A stretch of 64,000 bases of DNA from Bacteroidota bacterium (GTDB lineage: Bacteria > Bacteroidota > Bacteroidia > Chitinophagales > UBA10324): NCBI GenBank assembly GCA_014190575.1, contig BJGQ01000005.1, forward strand, positions 1 to 64,000, given 5' to 3'. The notes below the pieces were generated by a model, which saw nothing but the letters and a program-made list of their open reading frames with translations, did no database searches and had not been told where the DNA came from. The translations under genes were made by a program, and so were the position numbers. Of this stretch, positions 19,180 to 29,246 are shown piece after piece. Numbering within the stretch: position 1 is the stretch's first letter; every line of letters starts with the position of its first letter.

Positions 19180-20904
19180 TTATAATCGTGAATATTTTTT
19201 CACGCGAATGATAATGAATATCGCACCAAACAAAAGTATCATCACAAATGGGAATGCAATGTTTATGGATTGCCACATCGTTTTTTCTTTCTTTACTTTT
19301 TGGGTATCAAGCAATCTAAGTTTTACTTGTTTACCTCTTGTTTCAATTTGATTGAGATTATTCGTGAGGTAATCAATGCTGTTGAGTAAAAAATTTTTAT
19401 TGTTAAAATAATCCCCTGTGTATTTGTAATACCCCAATGAAAACGGTTGGCCTTTATTGCTAAATTCGTTACTTGCCATATCACCATCTGCTATAACGAT
19501 CATTTTGTTTTCATCACTTGATTCTTTAAAAGGTGTTTTTAATGAATCACGAAGTACAGTTTGCAATTCATCAGTCATTCTGTTTTGATAAAGTGATTTG
19601 AATTTTCCTTCCAATAAAACCGCAACCGGATAATTTTTTTTCGTGAATGAATTTATATCTGGTTCCTTCCGAAGTTCACGCATATCAACCATGTAAGGAG
19701 CAAACACCAACTTCGAATATTTAGATGAATGAAAAAGCACCGTTTTTTTTATCCCGGTTGTAGCAACTGTATCCAATGTAGACGGAAACAAAGTGCTTAC
19801 AGCATCGATACCATAAGTAATTGGATGAACTAACTCAGGAGCAAGCACTGGAAAAAACGGACAAGGAAATAAATGAAACTGCGGCTGACTGTTTTCAGCA
19901 CTAGCAGTTTGCACCATTAACGGAATTGGATTACAAACTAAATCCATTAACAACCCTGTATTAAGCCGAACACCATAAGTAAATAATTGATCATCGAGAT
20001 TGAGTGAATAATCAAGAGCAAGCATGGCTGGTTTTTGTGTAAGGCTATCGAGCGATGCATTAACTGCATCCAACATCCACAACACTTTCCCTCCATTCAT
20101 TACAAACTGATCGATTTTAAATTTATCTTGTTCGTTAAAAGGCTTTGTTGGTTGGGCTATAATTAAAACATCTGTTTTCTTTTTTATATTGAGTACCCTG
20201 TTCAACATCAAAGTATCAGCCTCATAAAATGAAGTGAGCGTTTTTACAAAATCATATAAATAGTATAGTTCCTTTTCACCATGGCCCCGAAGAAATGCAA
20301 TTCTTGTTTTTAATGGTGACAGCTGTGTTGTTATAGCAGAAGAAAATTTATACTCGAGCTGTGCTTCGGAATTATTTAATGCGAGTTGTGATTTCATTCC
20401 ACTCTCATTGTTCAAAAGATTTACAGGAACCCCGGTACCTGAATGAAAATAAACTATTGCACCCGGAATAATTAATCGCTGTGAATATTCATCTTCACCT
20501 TTCACGGTTACATTGGTAGGTTCCAATCCATTCTGAGCGAGCTCTTTTAAAACTTCATTTTTTTCTTTTTCAGTTTTTCCTTCAAGCGGATCTTCAAATT
20601 GATACTGCAATTTAGTTCCAGCATAAATTTTCATTTCATCTAAAAGATCTCTTGTTGAATTTGCAAGACGCTTGAATCCTGCGGGCATATCACCAATTAG
20701 ATACACTTTTACAAATACATTATCCTTCAAATCGCGCAACATCTCTTTAGTTTTTTCAGAGATGGTAAATCTTTTATCACTTGTTAAATCCAGGCGCAGA
20801 AATAATCTGGATGCCAGCAAATTCAACAACACAATTATTCCAATCACCACCACAAGGCGAAATAGAATGGATTGTTTGTTTGATTTTCTTTTTGTGCTGC
20901 TCAT
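19180..20904 (-). CDS. gldG: gliding motility-associated ABC transporter substrate-binding protein GldG
   Basis: 'LDLTSDKRFTISEKTKEMLRDLKDNVFVKVYLIGDMPAGFKRL'; C-terminal TM; adjacent to gldF and gldA. Confidence 0.9.
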   Translation of the reverse strand: MSSTKRKSNKQSILFRLVVVIGIIVLLNLLASRLFLRLDLTSDKRFTISEKTKEMLRDLKDNVFVKVYLIGDMPAGFKRLANSTRDLLDEMKIYAGTKLQYQFEDPLEGKTEKEKNEVLKELAQNGLEPTNVTVKGEDEYSQRLIIPGAIVYFHSGTGVPVNLLNNESGMKSQLALNNSEAQLEYKFSSAITTQLSPLKTRIAFLRGHGEKELYYLYDFVKTLTSFYEADTLMLNRVLNIKKKTDVLIIAQPTKPFNEQDKFKIDQFVMNGGKVLWMLDAVNASLDSLTQKPAMLALDYSLNLDDQLFTYGVRLNTGLLMDLVCNPIPLMVQTASAENSQPQFHLFPCPFFPVLAPELVHPITYGIDAVSTLFPSTLDTVATTGIKKTVLFHSSKYSKLVFAPYMVDMRELRKEPDINSFTKKNYPVAVLLEGKFKSLYQNRMTDELQTVLRDSLKTPFKESSDENKMIVIADGDMASNEFSNKGQPFSLGYYKYTGDYFNNKNFLLNSIDYLTNNLNQIETRGKQVKLRLLDTQKVKKEKTMWQSINIAFPFVMILLFGAIFIIIRVKKYSRL

Positions 20905-20913
20905 GATTTCACA

Positions 20914-21657
20914 TTACCATTTTCTGCTTTGAAGTGAAGTTCGTGTCATTAAAATAAAAATGGTAATGAATGAAAGAAAATAAAGTGCATCGCGTGTATC
21001 AACCACACCTCTGCTGATAGATTGATAATGATAATTAATTCCAATATTTTGAACCAATGTATCAAATGTTCCGACGAAAAAATTCAGTTTGCTCAGCATG
21101 TCAAAGGCCTGATATGAAAAGAAACAAAGAAACACCGCTAGAATAAATGCAACTATCTGATTGCCCGTGATGGATGATGTAAAAATTCCGATGCTTACGA
21201 ATGTTGCACTTAGAAAAATTAATCCGATGTAAGAACCCCAAGTTGCTCCAATGTCCATGTTGCCTTTCGGGCTGCCGAGTTGGTAAATTGTGTAGAAATA
21301 TAAAAGTGTTGGGGCAATAGAAAATACTACTAAAAAAAGCGCAGCGAAATATTTTCCCAATACAATTTGCAAATCAGTAACCGGTCTTGTACTGAGCAAT
21401 TCTATTGTTCCGGTTTTTATTTCATCAGAAAAAGATTTCATGGTTATGGCAGGAATCAGAAAAATAAAAATCCATGGAGCATAATAGAAAAGCGGATCGA
21501 GTGATGCATAACCATAATCGAGCACATTGCTATCTGGAAAAACCCATACAAATAATCCCAATGCAAGCAGAAAAACAATCATCACAACATAACCGGTGAT
21601 GCTGCTGAAGAAACTGCTGAGTTCTTTTTTAAAAATAGTTAGCATCAAAAAAAACAA
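20914..21657 (-). CDS. gldF: gliding motility-associated ABC transporter permease GldF
   Basis: 'FKKELSSFFSSITGYVVMIVFLLALGLFVWVFP', 'MKSFSDEIKTGTIELLSTRPVTDLQIVLGKYFA'. Confidence 0.9.
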   Translation of the reverse strand: MFFLMLTIFKKELSSFFSSITGYVVMIVFLLALGLFVWVFPDSNVLDYGYASLDPLFYYAPWIFIFLIPAITMKSFSDEIKTGTIELLSTRPVTDLQIVLGKYFAALFLVVFSIAPTLLYFYTIYQLGSPKGNMDIGATWGSYIGLIFLSATFVSIGIFTSSITGNQIVAFILAVFLCFFSYQAFDMLSKLNFFVGTFDTLVQNIGINYHYQSISRGVVDTRDALYFLSFITIFILMTRTSLQSRKW

Positions 21658-21708
21658 TTTCGGGTTTATAGTATTCCTTATTCATTATCAAATCATCAAA
21701 TTACCAAA

Positions 21709-22617
21709 TCAACTTTTCGTCAATTGCCTGAAAACTTCTTCTAAGTTTTGTTTTTCCTGTTGCAATGAAAGTATGATGAGTTTGTTTTCTACCGCGAAAC
21801 GAAAAACTTTTTCTTGAATGTCGGTTGCTGAATTCAATTCAAAATTATTTGCTCCGACATTTCTCGCGCTCTTCACTCCTTCTATTTGCATCAGCAATTT
21901 TTCACTAACACTTTCTTTGAAACTTACTTTCACTACTACTTCATTTGAAGTTGTTCGTTGTAAATTTTCTGCAGTATCGTTCGCAACAATTTTTCCTTTG
22001 TTGATGATGATTACTCTGTGACACAATGCCTGCACTTCCTGCATGATGTGTGTGGAGAGTATCACCGTTTTTTCTTTTCCCAACTCACGAATTAAATTTC
22101 TAATCTCAACTAATTGATTCGGATCGAGACCTGATGTTGGTTCATCTAAAATTAAAACTTCAGGGTCATGAATGAGCGCCTGCGCCAAACCAACACGCTG
22201 ACGATAACCTTTTGAAAGCGCACCTATTTTTTTATTCATCTCTGATTTCAAACCTGTAACTTCCAGCATTTCTTCCATTCTTGATTTTCGTTGCTTGTGT
22301 TTTATTCCATTCAATCCGGCAACGAACAACAAAAATTCTTTCACATACATGTCTGTATAAAGAGGATTGTTCTCAGGCAGATAACCTACTTTACTCCTTG
22401 CTTTCAGTGAATCTTTCTCCACATCAAAATCACAAACAAATGCTTTGCCTTCGGTTTGCGGTATGAACCCCGAAAGTATTTTCATGGTGGTACTTTTACC
22501 TGCGCCATTGGGTCCGAGGAAACCAAGCACTTCGCCAGGTTTCACTTCAAACGAAATGTTGTCGATTGCTTTTTGCTCGCCATACATTTTTGTTAAATGT
22601 TCAACTCTTACCGACAT
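21709..22617 (-). CDS. gldA: gliding motility-associated ABC transporter ATP-binding protein GldA
   Basis: Walker A GPNGAGKST, signature LSKGYRQRVGLAQALIHDPEVLILDEPTSGLDPNQL; upstream of gldF-gldG. Confidence 0.9.
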   Translation of the reverse strand: MSVRVEHLTKMYGEQKAIDNISFEVKPGEVLGFLGPNGAGKSTTMKILSGFIPQTEGKAFVCDFDVEKDSLKARSKVGYLPENNPLYTDMYVKEFLLFVAGLNGIKHKQRKSRMEEMLEVTGLKSEMNKKIGALSKGYRQRVGLAQALIHDPEVLILDEPTSGLDPNQLVEIRNLIRELGKEKTVILSTHIMQEVQALCHRVIIINKGKIVANDTAENLQRTTSNEVVVKVSFKESVSEKLLMQIEGVKSARNVGANNFELNSATDIQEKVFRFAVENKLIILSLQQEKQNLEEVFRQLTKS

Positions 22618-22632
22618 ATAGAAATGACTATT

Positions 22633-22667
22633 CCCCTCTCCCCTTGGAGAGGGGTTAGGGGTGAGGT
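22633..22667. repeat. interspersed palindromic repeat (CCCCTCTCCCCTTGGAGAGGGGTTAGGGGTGAGG type)
   Basis: Perfect 9-bp arms cccctctcc (22633-22641)/ggagagggg (22646-22654), followed by TTAGGGGTGAGG; related to the element at 45301-45335. Confidence 0.8.
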
Positions 22668-22805
22668 GATTTTTGTAAGCTCCTGAACTTTTAATGACAT
22701 GAAATAATGTGAGCAGCGAATTAAGTGCGTTGCAATTGATAACCGCAATTGTGATTTAATATTTCACAAACAACTTACACTATCGTGACTAAGTAATGAT
22801 ACAAA

Positions 22806-22836
22806 AAAAGGTCGCCCGGATTTGGAGCGACCTTTT
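22806..22836 (-). terminator. intrinsic terminator for the 843-aa secreted protein gene
   Basis: aaaaggtcgc / gcgacctttt hairpin with an A-run on + (T-run on the minus transcript). Confidence 0.8.
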
Positions 22837-22855
22837 AAATATTTAATGAAATGGT

Positions 22856-25387
22856 TTATTTTTTTGTAGCTGCTTTTACTTTACTATCAATTGTTAAGTC
22901 AGTTGTATTTACAACATCTGTTGATTGCATGTCAATATATTCAATTTTATTTACTTGCTTGGTAGGTGCATTAACTGTTGCATCTTCAAATCGAGCATCC
23001 TCATAATTTGACCAACGACCACCCTCTAATTGATTTGCCCGGTTTGCAACAACATGCCATTGAAAAGTAACATTCGATGTTCCGCCATTCAATTCAACAA
23101 CATCAAATCCACCTGTTGTTTTATTTTCAACAAAAACACCATTGCAGTTTCCTTCTAATTGAATAAAAACTCTCAATGGATGTTTGTCATTAACAGCAAT
23201 TGTGTTTACCAAAATCGGATCCATATCAATGTGAGCTTTTCCATTTACTAAAACTCCCTGTCCGAAATCTTCAAAATAAATTTCAGGGCTTTCAGGTGCA
23301 TGAAGAGTAACAGGGTTACCGTTCAAATCATTTACAATAGTAGAAACTGTTCCGCCTCCAAATATTTTATAATGGACATTCGTAGCATCCCAATAATTAA
23401 TCAACACTTCATCTGCAGCGGTTGGAAAAGCGCTTCCATCCAAAGTATAAATTGCTGCTTGATCAATACTTAATGCAAAGTCGGTATTTCTTGATATAAG
23501 TCCAAAGTCAAATCCCGCAAATGCACCACCTGAACCTGCAACAAGGGTAGTTCCCAGAATATTACTTCCAGTTCCTAAAACACCTGTACCTGTTGCGTTA
23601 TCGTTTTCTCCCCACAATCCAAATCCATTGCTTTGATAAGTCAAACCTGTAACACCTGAACCTGCTCCTGTACCTGCAACGGCATTGTTTGCGCTGAGTG
23701 AAGCATATCCTGCGTTGTTATTATTTATAAATCTTGAAATGAAAAGTGCATTGCTACCTTCAGCATGCAATAAAGATGTTGGAGTTGTAGTTCCAATTCC
23801 AACATTTCCGGCAGCATCAATCACCATGCGCTGTAAGGCGTTTGTGAAAATGGAGATTGGCTGATTTTCTGCTTCATATAAAAGACCATCTCCATTTGCT
23901 GAATTCATTCCAACATAAAATCCATCTGAAGTAAGTGACCCTGTAGTGGTGTTCGTCATATTTATACCAACATAAGAAGCGGTCGTGCTGTTCAGGTGAA
24001 GGAAATCTGTTGGTAGAATAGTACCTACACCAATATTAGTTGCATTATCAAACATTCTGGAGTTACCAAGTGTAGTTCCATTTGGAGTGAATTTAGGAAT
24101 GTAATTAAGTGTACCAGAACCACTAATTCCACCACCACCGCCTGTCGCAGTTATAGTGAAGTTAGGATACGAACCAGTAACAGAAATTCCGGTTCCAGAA
24201 TTTAGAGTTACAGTTTGATCAGGTGCAGTATTTGAAATGGTGGTTCCTGCAATTCCGATTCCTGTGCCGGCAGTATAAAGCTGAATGGTATTACCTCCGC
24301 TGATAGCTAAGTTGTTATTGGTAAACGATAGCGTTTGAGCTCCACCACCTCCAGTAGAGTTGATAGTGAAATTAGGATAGCTACCTGTTACAGTTGTATT
24401 TCCTGTTCCGGTTAACACAACAGTTTGGTCAGGAGCTGTATTTGTAATCACATTGCTATTTAAATTAATTCCTGTACCTGCAGTATAAGTTGTTCCTGTA
24501 GGCAATACAACACTTCCACCATTTGTTAATGATAAAGTGTTTCCAATTAAATTTAATGTTTGAGCATCAGCATCACTTGCAGGCACCCAACTGCTTCCAC
24601 CCCATTTTAAAACCTGACCTGCAGTTGCAGCTTGTTGTGCAATATCTAAAGGATTTGCTAAGGTTCCATCACCGGTTAATCGGGCAGTAACATTCACTGA
24701 ACCACTGCTTGAACCAACATTATCAGCACCAGGCGCCCAGTTTGTTCCATTCCATTTTAATACCTGACCTGATGATGCTCCTTGTTGTGCCAAACCAAGT
24801 GGAGATACTGAAGTTCCGTTTCCACTCAATGTAGAATTTGTAACTGCCGTTTGAGTTCCCCAGTTGTCACCTCCACTAATATTTCCCGGAACCCATTGTG
24901 TACCGTTCCATAACAATACCTGATTGGTCGTGGCCCCAGTTGATGTTACATCAGTTAAATCATTTAATGTTAACGAAGGGTTATTTATTGTGCTTCCAGC
25001 TACCAATGCATAAGGCACACTTAATAATTGTGAGGTTCCCATGTCAATGTATGAAGCTCCTCCTGCCGGGTCCATTTCAACTTTCATAAACTTAGCGTTA
25101 GTAGCCCAGTTGATTGTAGAGAATGTTCCCGATACAACTGTGCCTGCACCAACAGGCAGTGTAAATAATCCGAATTGATTTGTTGTAGCAGTGTGAGTTT
25201 CAGAATAAAGAGTTGTGCCTGTAGCTGTTACATCTTTAATAGAAATCCGAAGACTGATGTTTGTACTAATTAAAGCAACTCCTGCAGAGTTTCTTGCAAC
25301 TGCCTGATAAGTTAGTTGCTGTGGAATTTGTGCAAATGAATATGCAGTGATTAAGCAAAGTGCAATTAGTGTAAGTAAGCGTTTCAT
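22856..25387 (-). CDS. large secreted modular repeat protein (phage tail-fibre/endosialidase-like architecture)
   Basis: Signal peptide; N-terminal 'IPQQLTYQAVARNSAGVALISTNISLRISIKD' module; 'GQVLKWNGTNWAPG' and 'PDQTVTLNSGTGISVTGSYPNFTITATG' repeats; 'NIGVGTILPTDFLHLNS' and 'NVGIGTTTPTSLLHAEG' segments; C-terminal 'HPLRVFIQLEGNCNGVFVENKTTGGFDVVELNGGTSNVTFQWHVVANR'. Confidence 0.8.
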   Translation of the reverse strand: MKRLLTLIALCLITAYSFAQIPQQLTYQAVARNSAGVALISTNISLRISIKDVTATGTTLYSETHTATTNQFGLFTLPVGAGTVVSGTFSTINWATNAKFMKVEMDPAGGASYIDMGTSQLLSVPYALVAGSTINNPSLTLNDLTDVTSTGATTNQVLLWNGTQWVPGNISGGDNWGTQTAVTNSTLSGNGTSVSPLGLAQQGASSGQVLKWNGTNWAPGADNVGSSSGSVNVTARLTGDGTLANPLDIAQQAATAGQVLKWGGSSWVPASDADAQTLNLIGNTLSLTNGGSVVLPTGTTYTAGTGINLNSNVITNTAPDQTVVLTGTGNTTVTGSYPNFTINSTGGGGAQTLSFTNNNLAISGGNTIQLYTAGTGIGIAGTTISNTAPDQTVTLNSGTGISVTGSYPNFTITATGGGGGISGSGTLNYIPKFTPNGTTLGNSRMFDNATNIGVGTILPTDFLHLNSTTASYVGINMTNTTTGSLTSDGFYVGMNSANGDGLLYEAENQPISIFTNALQRMVIDAAGNVGIGTTTPTSLLHAEGSNALFISRFINNNNAGYASLSANNAVAGTGAGSGVTGLTYQSNGFGLWGENDNATGTGVLGTGSNILGTTLVAGSGGAFAGFDFGLISRNTDFALSIDQAAIYTLDGSAFPTAADEVLINYWDATNVHYKIFGGGTVSTIVNDLNGNPVTLHAPESPEIYFEDFGQGVLVNGKAHIDMDPILVNTIAVNDKHPLRVFIQLEGNCNGVFVENKTTGGFDVVELNGGTSNVTFQWHVVANRANQLEGGRWSNYEDARFEDATVNAPTKQVNKIEYIDMQSTDVVNTTDLTIDSKVKAATKK

Positions 25388-25410
25388 TGTGATTTTATGG
25401 TTTGTTTTTA

Positions 25411-25914
25411 TTAGTAAGAGATTTTTTGAATTTTAAAAGAGTGTTTGATTTCTCCCTGTACATTAACTACACATATAAAATATGTTGCAGCCGGAAGTTG
25501 AGATAAATTAAATGTTTGTTGCAGTTGTGAATGACTGCGATCCAATGTTCCAGACAGGTTAAGTGTTCTACCTAACAAATCATACATAACTATTCCATAA
25601 GATTCAGCATTATCTGATTCTAAATTAACAGTAACTAAATCAGAAGTCGGGTTCGGAAAAATTTTAATAGTCAAACCATCTTCACTAAGTTCCTGAATTC
25701 CAACATTTCTATCATCGGGTTGTTGAAAGCCTTGAGTAAGAATTGAATTACCGCCTGTAAAAGTTTGAATCATCATTTCTCCGCTTGTTGCAGATAATGT
25801 GTACCCTCCGTTGTTTGACCATTTTCCATAAGAAGCAATTACTGTGGGCGAAAGACTCTGTGCAGATACTAGAATCGGCAACAGCAAAAGAGCAAGGACT
25901 GTTAAGTGTTTCAT
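25411..25914 (-). CDS. small secreted protein with T9SS C-terminal sorting domain
   Basis: Signal peptide; 'TLSATSGEMMIQTFTGGNSILTQGFQQPDD' followed by 'IKIFPNPTSDLVTVNL...YFICVVNVQGEIKHSFKIQKISY'. Confidence 0.75.
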   Translation of the reverse strand: MKHLTVLALLLLPILVSAQSLSPTVIASYGKWSNNGGYTLSATSGEMMIQTFTGGNSILTQGFQQPDDRNVGIQELSEDGLTIKIFPNPTSDLVTVNLESDNAESYGIVMYDLLGRTLNLSGTLDRSHSQLQQTFNLSQLPAATYFICVVNVQGEIKHSFKIQKISY

Positions 25915-25977
25915 TGAATTAAAATTGAGTTGGTTAATATAAAATTGGTTTTGATTTTTAAAATTTTTTGTTGAATG

Positions 25978-28900
25978 TTAATTTTTAATTAACATAACAG
26001 TCAACTGGCCGCGCATGTATGGCTTATTGCTATCGCCACTCACATGACAACCAAGGCCCCCTGTAACAAAAGCAGCCTGAACAGAAATAGTATGTGCACC
26101 GGTCGTTAGTATTGGACTCAAAGACATATGCCAATAATTATAAGTCTTAAGAGTAAATGTGGAGTTCGCTGCATAAAGTCTTTCAAAACCTCCACCTCCT
26201 GGATTTAAAGCCCCATCAATAAAAACCTGTATATCAACAATTGAAAATTGTCCTGCAAGAGTTCCATCGGCATCCATACCTCCGTCAGTAGAGATAAAAA
26301 CTGAATATCCGGTTGGTACTGTAATCGGAATTGTTAATCCCGGAATTAGAACCGGAGGCGTAATAAGAGCTGGCACAAATAAAGTATCTGTTCCAAAGGC
26401 AGTAGTTACAATTTGCCCCAATGTTCCGCCGGCAGTTAAAGTTGCAGGTACCCAAGTTGTACCGTTCCATTGCAATACCTGTCCGTTTGCTGTTCCGGGA
26501 ACAATTTTTAAAGGGGTAGCAACAGTTCCGTTTCCATTAAGAGATGCATCTGTTTGTGCATTAATGGTAAAAGTTGAGCCTGCTAAAGTGAGACCTTGTC
26601 CAGCAGCATAAACTGTTCCGGCAGGAAGTATTACACTTCCTCCATTTGTTAACGATAATGTATTTCCGACAAGAGATAGATTTTGTTGATCAAGATCAAT
26701 ATCATTAGCTGGTAACCATGTTGCACCATTCCATTTTAAAGTTTGACCATTTGTTGCTCCTTGTTGTGCAATTTTTAATGGTGTTGCTCCTCCGTTGCCA
26801 GTAAGTGTTGCATCAGTTATTGCACTTAAACTGAAAACGGTTCCTGCTAAACTAATACCCGCACCATTAGAATAGGTTGTGTTATTATCAGTTGAAGAAA
26901 TGGTAAATGTTGGATAAGGTCCTGTAACAGTTGTGGCGCCACCACCTGTAATTGTTACAACCTGATTCGGAGATGTATTTGAAATTACATTTCCAGCAAT
27001 TCCAATTCCAGATCCGGCTGTATAAGTTGTTCCGGTTGGAAGAGTGACACTTCCACTATTAGTTAACGATAATAAATTCCCGACAAGTGAAAGTTGTTGC
27101 GCGTCAGTAGAACTAATTGTAAAATTTGGATATGCGCTGATAATTGATGTTGCGCCACCTCCTGTTAATACAACAGTTTGATCAGGTGCTGAATTTGAAA
27201 TCACCGTTCCGGCAATTCCAATTCCTATTCCTGATGTGTAAGGTGTTTGTGCAGGAAGTGTAATGGTGTTTCCATTTAAAATACTTAAATCGTTTCCATT
27301 TAACGAAAGTGTTTGAATATCATTATCAGTAGAACTAATAGTAAAGTTTGGATACGCACTGATAATTGAAGTTGCGCCACCTCCTGTTAAAACAACAGTT
27401 TGATCCGGAGATGTGTTTGAAATCACTGTTCCCGCAATTCCAATTCCTGTTCCTGATGTGTAAGGTGTTTGTGCAGGAAGTGTAATGGTGTTTCCATTTA
27501 AAATACTTAAATCATTTCCGGCAAGAGAAAGAGTTTGGGTATCGGTATCTGTATCAGTTGAAGTGATTGTAAAGTTCGGATAAGTACCTGTTACGGTAGT
27601 TGCACCACCATCAGTAAGCACAACAGTTTGATCCAGAGATGTATTTGAAATCACAGTTCCCGCAATTCCAATTCCTGTTCCTGCGGAGTAAGGTGTTTGA
27701 ACGGGAATAGCAACTGAGTTTCCGCCTGTAATACTTAATGTGGAACCCGAAATTGACAAGGTTTGTCCATCTGTATTTAACGAAGTGTTTGTAATAACAT
27801 TTCCGGCTATTCCGATTCCTGAACCTGCTGTATAAGTAGTTTGAGCAGGAATGTTTATTGAGTTGCCATTGGAAATTGATATTTGGGTTCCAGTTATTGA
27901 AAGTATTTGTGTATCAGTGGCATCAACTGTAAAATTTGGATACAGTCCACTAACATTTGCACTGCCTGTTCCGGTAATTGAAACAATCTGATCAGGAGAG
28001 GTATTTGAAATAACTGTACCTGTTACATTAATTCCTGTTCCTGCACTATAATTATTTCCAGCATTAACTGTTACCGAATTTCCATTCGAAATGGTTAATT
28101 GATTTCCGGAAACTGAAAGTGTTTGCAATTCATTCGTGTTACTTAAATCGCCTGTATTGGTTATCACATTTCCTAAAATATTTATACCGGCTCCTGCTGA
28201 ATAATTTATTTGTGATGGAAATGTTACTGTGTTCCCATTACTGATTGTGAGCGATGAACCAACTAATGAAATTGTTTGTGCATCGTTATCTAAATCATTT
28301 GCCGGCGCCCAAGCTGCGCCATTCCATTTTAAAGTTTGTCCGGTAGTTGCGCCTTGCTGTGCAAGGCCAATTGGAGACGCAGATGTTCCTGCACCAATTA
28401 ATGTAGAATTAGTAATCACACTTTGAGTTCCCCAATTGTCACCACCTGCACCAACTAAATCATTTGCGGGAGCCCATTGAGAACCATTCCATTTTAATGT
28501 TTGCCCTGATGCGGCCCCTTGCTGGGCAATTCCAAGCGGGTTTGTTGTTGTCCCATTTCCTCCGAGAGTAGTATTTGTAACGACAGTTTGTACGCCCCAA
28601 TCATCGCCGGCGCTACTATTCAAAACACTTCCTGCAACCAATGCATACGGAACACTTAATAATTGTGAAGTTCCCATATCAACATAATTAGAACCGCCGG
28701 TAGCATCCAATTCCACTTTCATAAATTTTAAACCAACTGCCCAACCAATATTTGCAAATACTCCTGATTGAACTAATCCTGTACCAATGGCAACTGTAAA
28801 TAATCCGAATTGATTAGTGGTTACTACATGTGTTTCGGAATAGAGAGTTGTACCTGTTGCATTCAAATCTTTAATTGAAATGCGAATACTGAGGGTTGAA

Positions 28901-29022
28901 TTAATAAGTGCTGAGCCGGAGGCATTACGCGCAACTGCCTGATATGTTAATGCTTGTGGAATCTGCGCATGTATTACAGCAGAAAACATCAGGAAAACAA
29001 AAAGAATGTAAAATTTTTTCAT
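25978..29022 (-). CDS. large secreted modular repeat protein, paralog of 22856-25387
   Basis: Near-identical N-terminal module (IPQALTYQAVARNASGSALINSTLSIRISIKD); about 8 repeats of LSLxGNxLSIxNGNxIxLP...GTGIGIAGTVISNTSPDQTVVLTGGGAT...YPNFTISSTD. Confidence 0.8.
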   Translation of the reverse strand: MKKFYILFVFLMFSAVIHAQIPQALTYQAVARNASGSALINSTLSIRISIKDLNATGTTLYSETHVVTTNQFGLFTVAIGTGLVQSGVFANIGWAVGLKFMKVELDATGGSNYVDMGTSQLLSVPYALVAGSVLNSSAGDDWGVQTVVTNTTLGGNGTTTNPLGIAQQGAASGQTLKWNGSQWAPANDLVGAGGDNWGTQSVITNSTLIGAGTSASPIGLAQQGATTGQTLKWNGAAWAPANDLDNDAQTISLVGSSLTISNGNTVTFPSQINYSAGAGINILGNVITNTGDLSNTNELQTLSVSGNQLTISNGNSVTVNAGNNYSAGTGINVTGTVISNTSPDQIVSITGTGSANVSGLYPNFTVDATDTQILSITGTQISISNGNSINIPAQTTYTAGSGIGIAGNVITNTSLNTDGQTLSISGSTLSITGGNSVAIPVQTPYSAGTGIGIAGTVISNTSLDQTVVLTDGGATTVTGTYPNFTITSTDTDTDTQTLSLAGNDLSILNGNTITLPAQTPYTSGTGIGIAGTVISNTSPDQTVVLTGGGATSIISAYPNFTISSTDNDIQTLSLNGNDLSILNGNTITLPAQTPYTSGIGIGIAGTVISNSAPDQTVVLTGGGATSIISAYPNFTISSTDAQQLSLVGNLLSLTNSGSVTLPTGTTYTAGSGIGIAGNVISNTSPNQVVTITGGGATTVTGPYPTFTISSTDNNTTYSNGAGISLAGTVFSLSAITDATLTGNGGATPLKIAQQGATNGQTLKWNGATWLPANDIDLDQQNLSLVGNTLSLTNGGSVILPAGTVYAAGQGLTLAGSTFTINAQTDASLNGNGTVATPLKIVPGTANGQVLQWNGTTWVPATLTAGGTLGQIVTTAFGTDTLFVPALITPPVLIPGLTIPITVPTGYSVFISTDGGMDADGTLAGQFSIVDIQVFIDGALNPGGGGFERLYAANSTFTLKTYNYWHMSLSPILTTGAHTISVQAAFVTGGLGCHVSGDSNKPYMRGQLTVMLIKN

Positions 29023-29246
29023 CGTTTTAAAATCAACTCTTCAGGAGCCGAAATTACCATTTGCAATTTATAACATTTTTTCAATTTGATTGCTGTATTA
29101 CCAATTCATAAAAAAATTCATTACTCATGATTTATAAATTTTCCAATTAATTTTTTGAGCCTTAAAATAGCTATCAAAATATTTATAAGCAATATCCTGA
29201 AATCCATTTTCAAAATTTTACAAACTCCGAATTACTTTCGCGCACT

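Noticed and set aside
26900-27800. Regularly spaced nucleotide repeats resembling a CRISPR-like array
   Set aside because: The repeats are in-frame protein modules (74-aa period) within one long ORF, not short repeats with unique spacers, and no cas genes are present.
22856-29022. Tail-fibre-like repeat genes as part of a prophage or contractile injection system
   Set aside because: No integrase, terminase, capsid, sheath, baseplate or lysis genes are nearby. The proteins carry signal peptides and sit with a T9SS-tagged protein, so they are better explained as surface/adhesin-type proteins.
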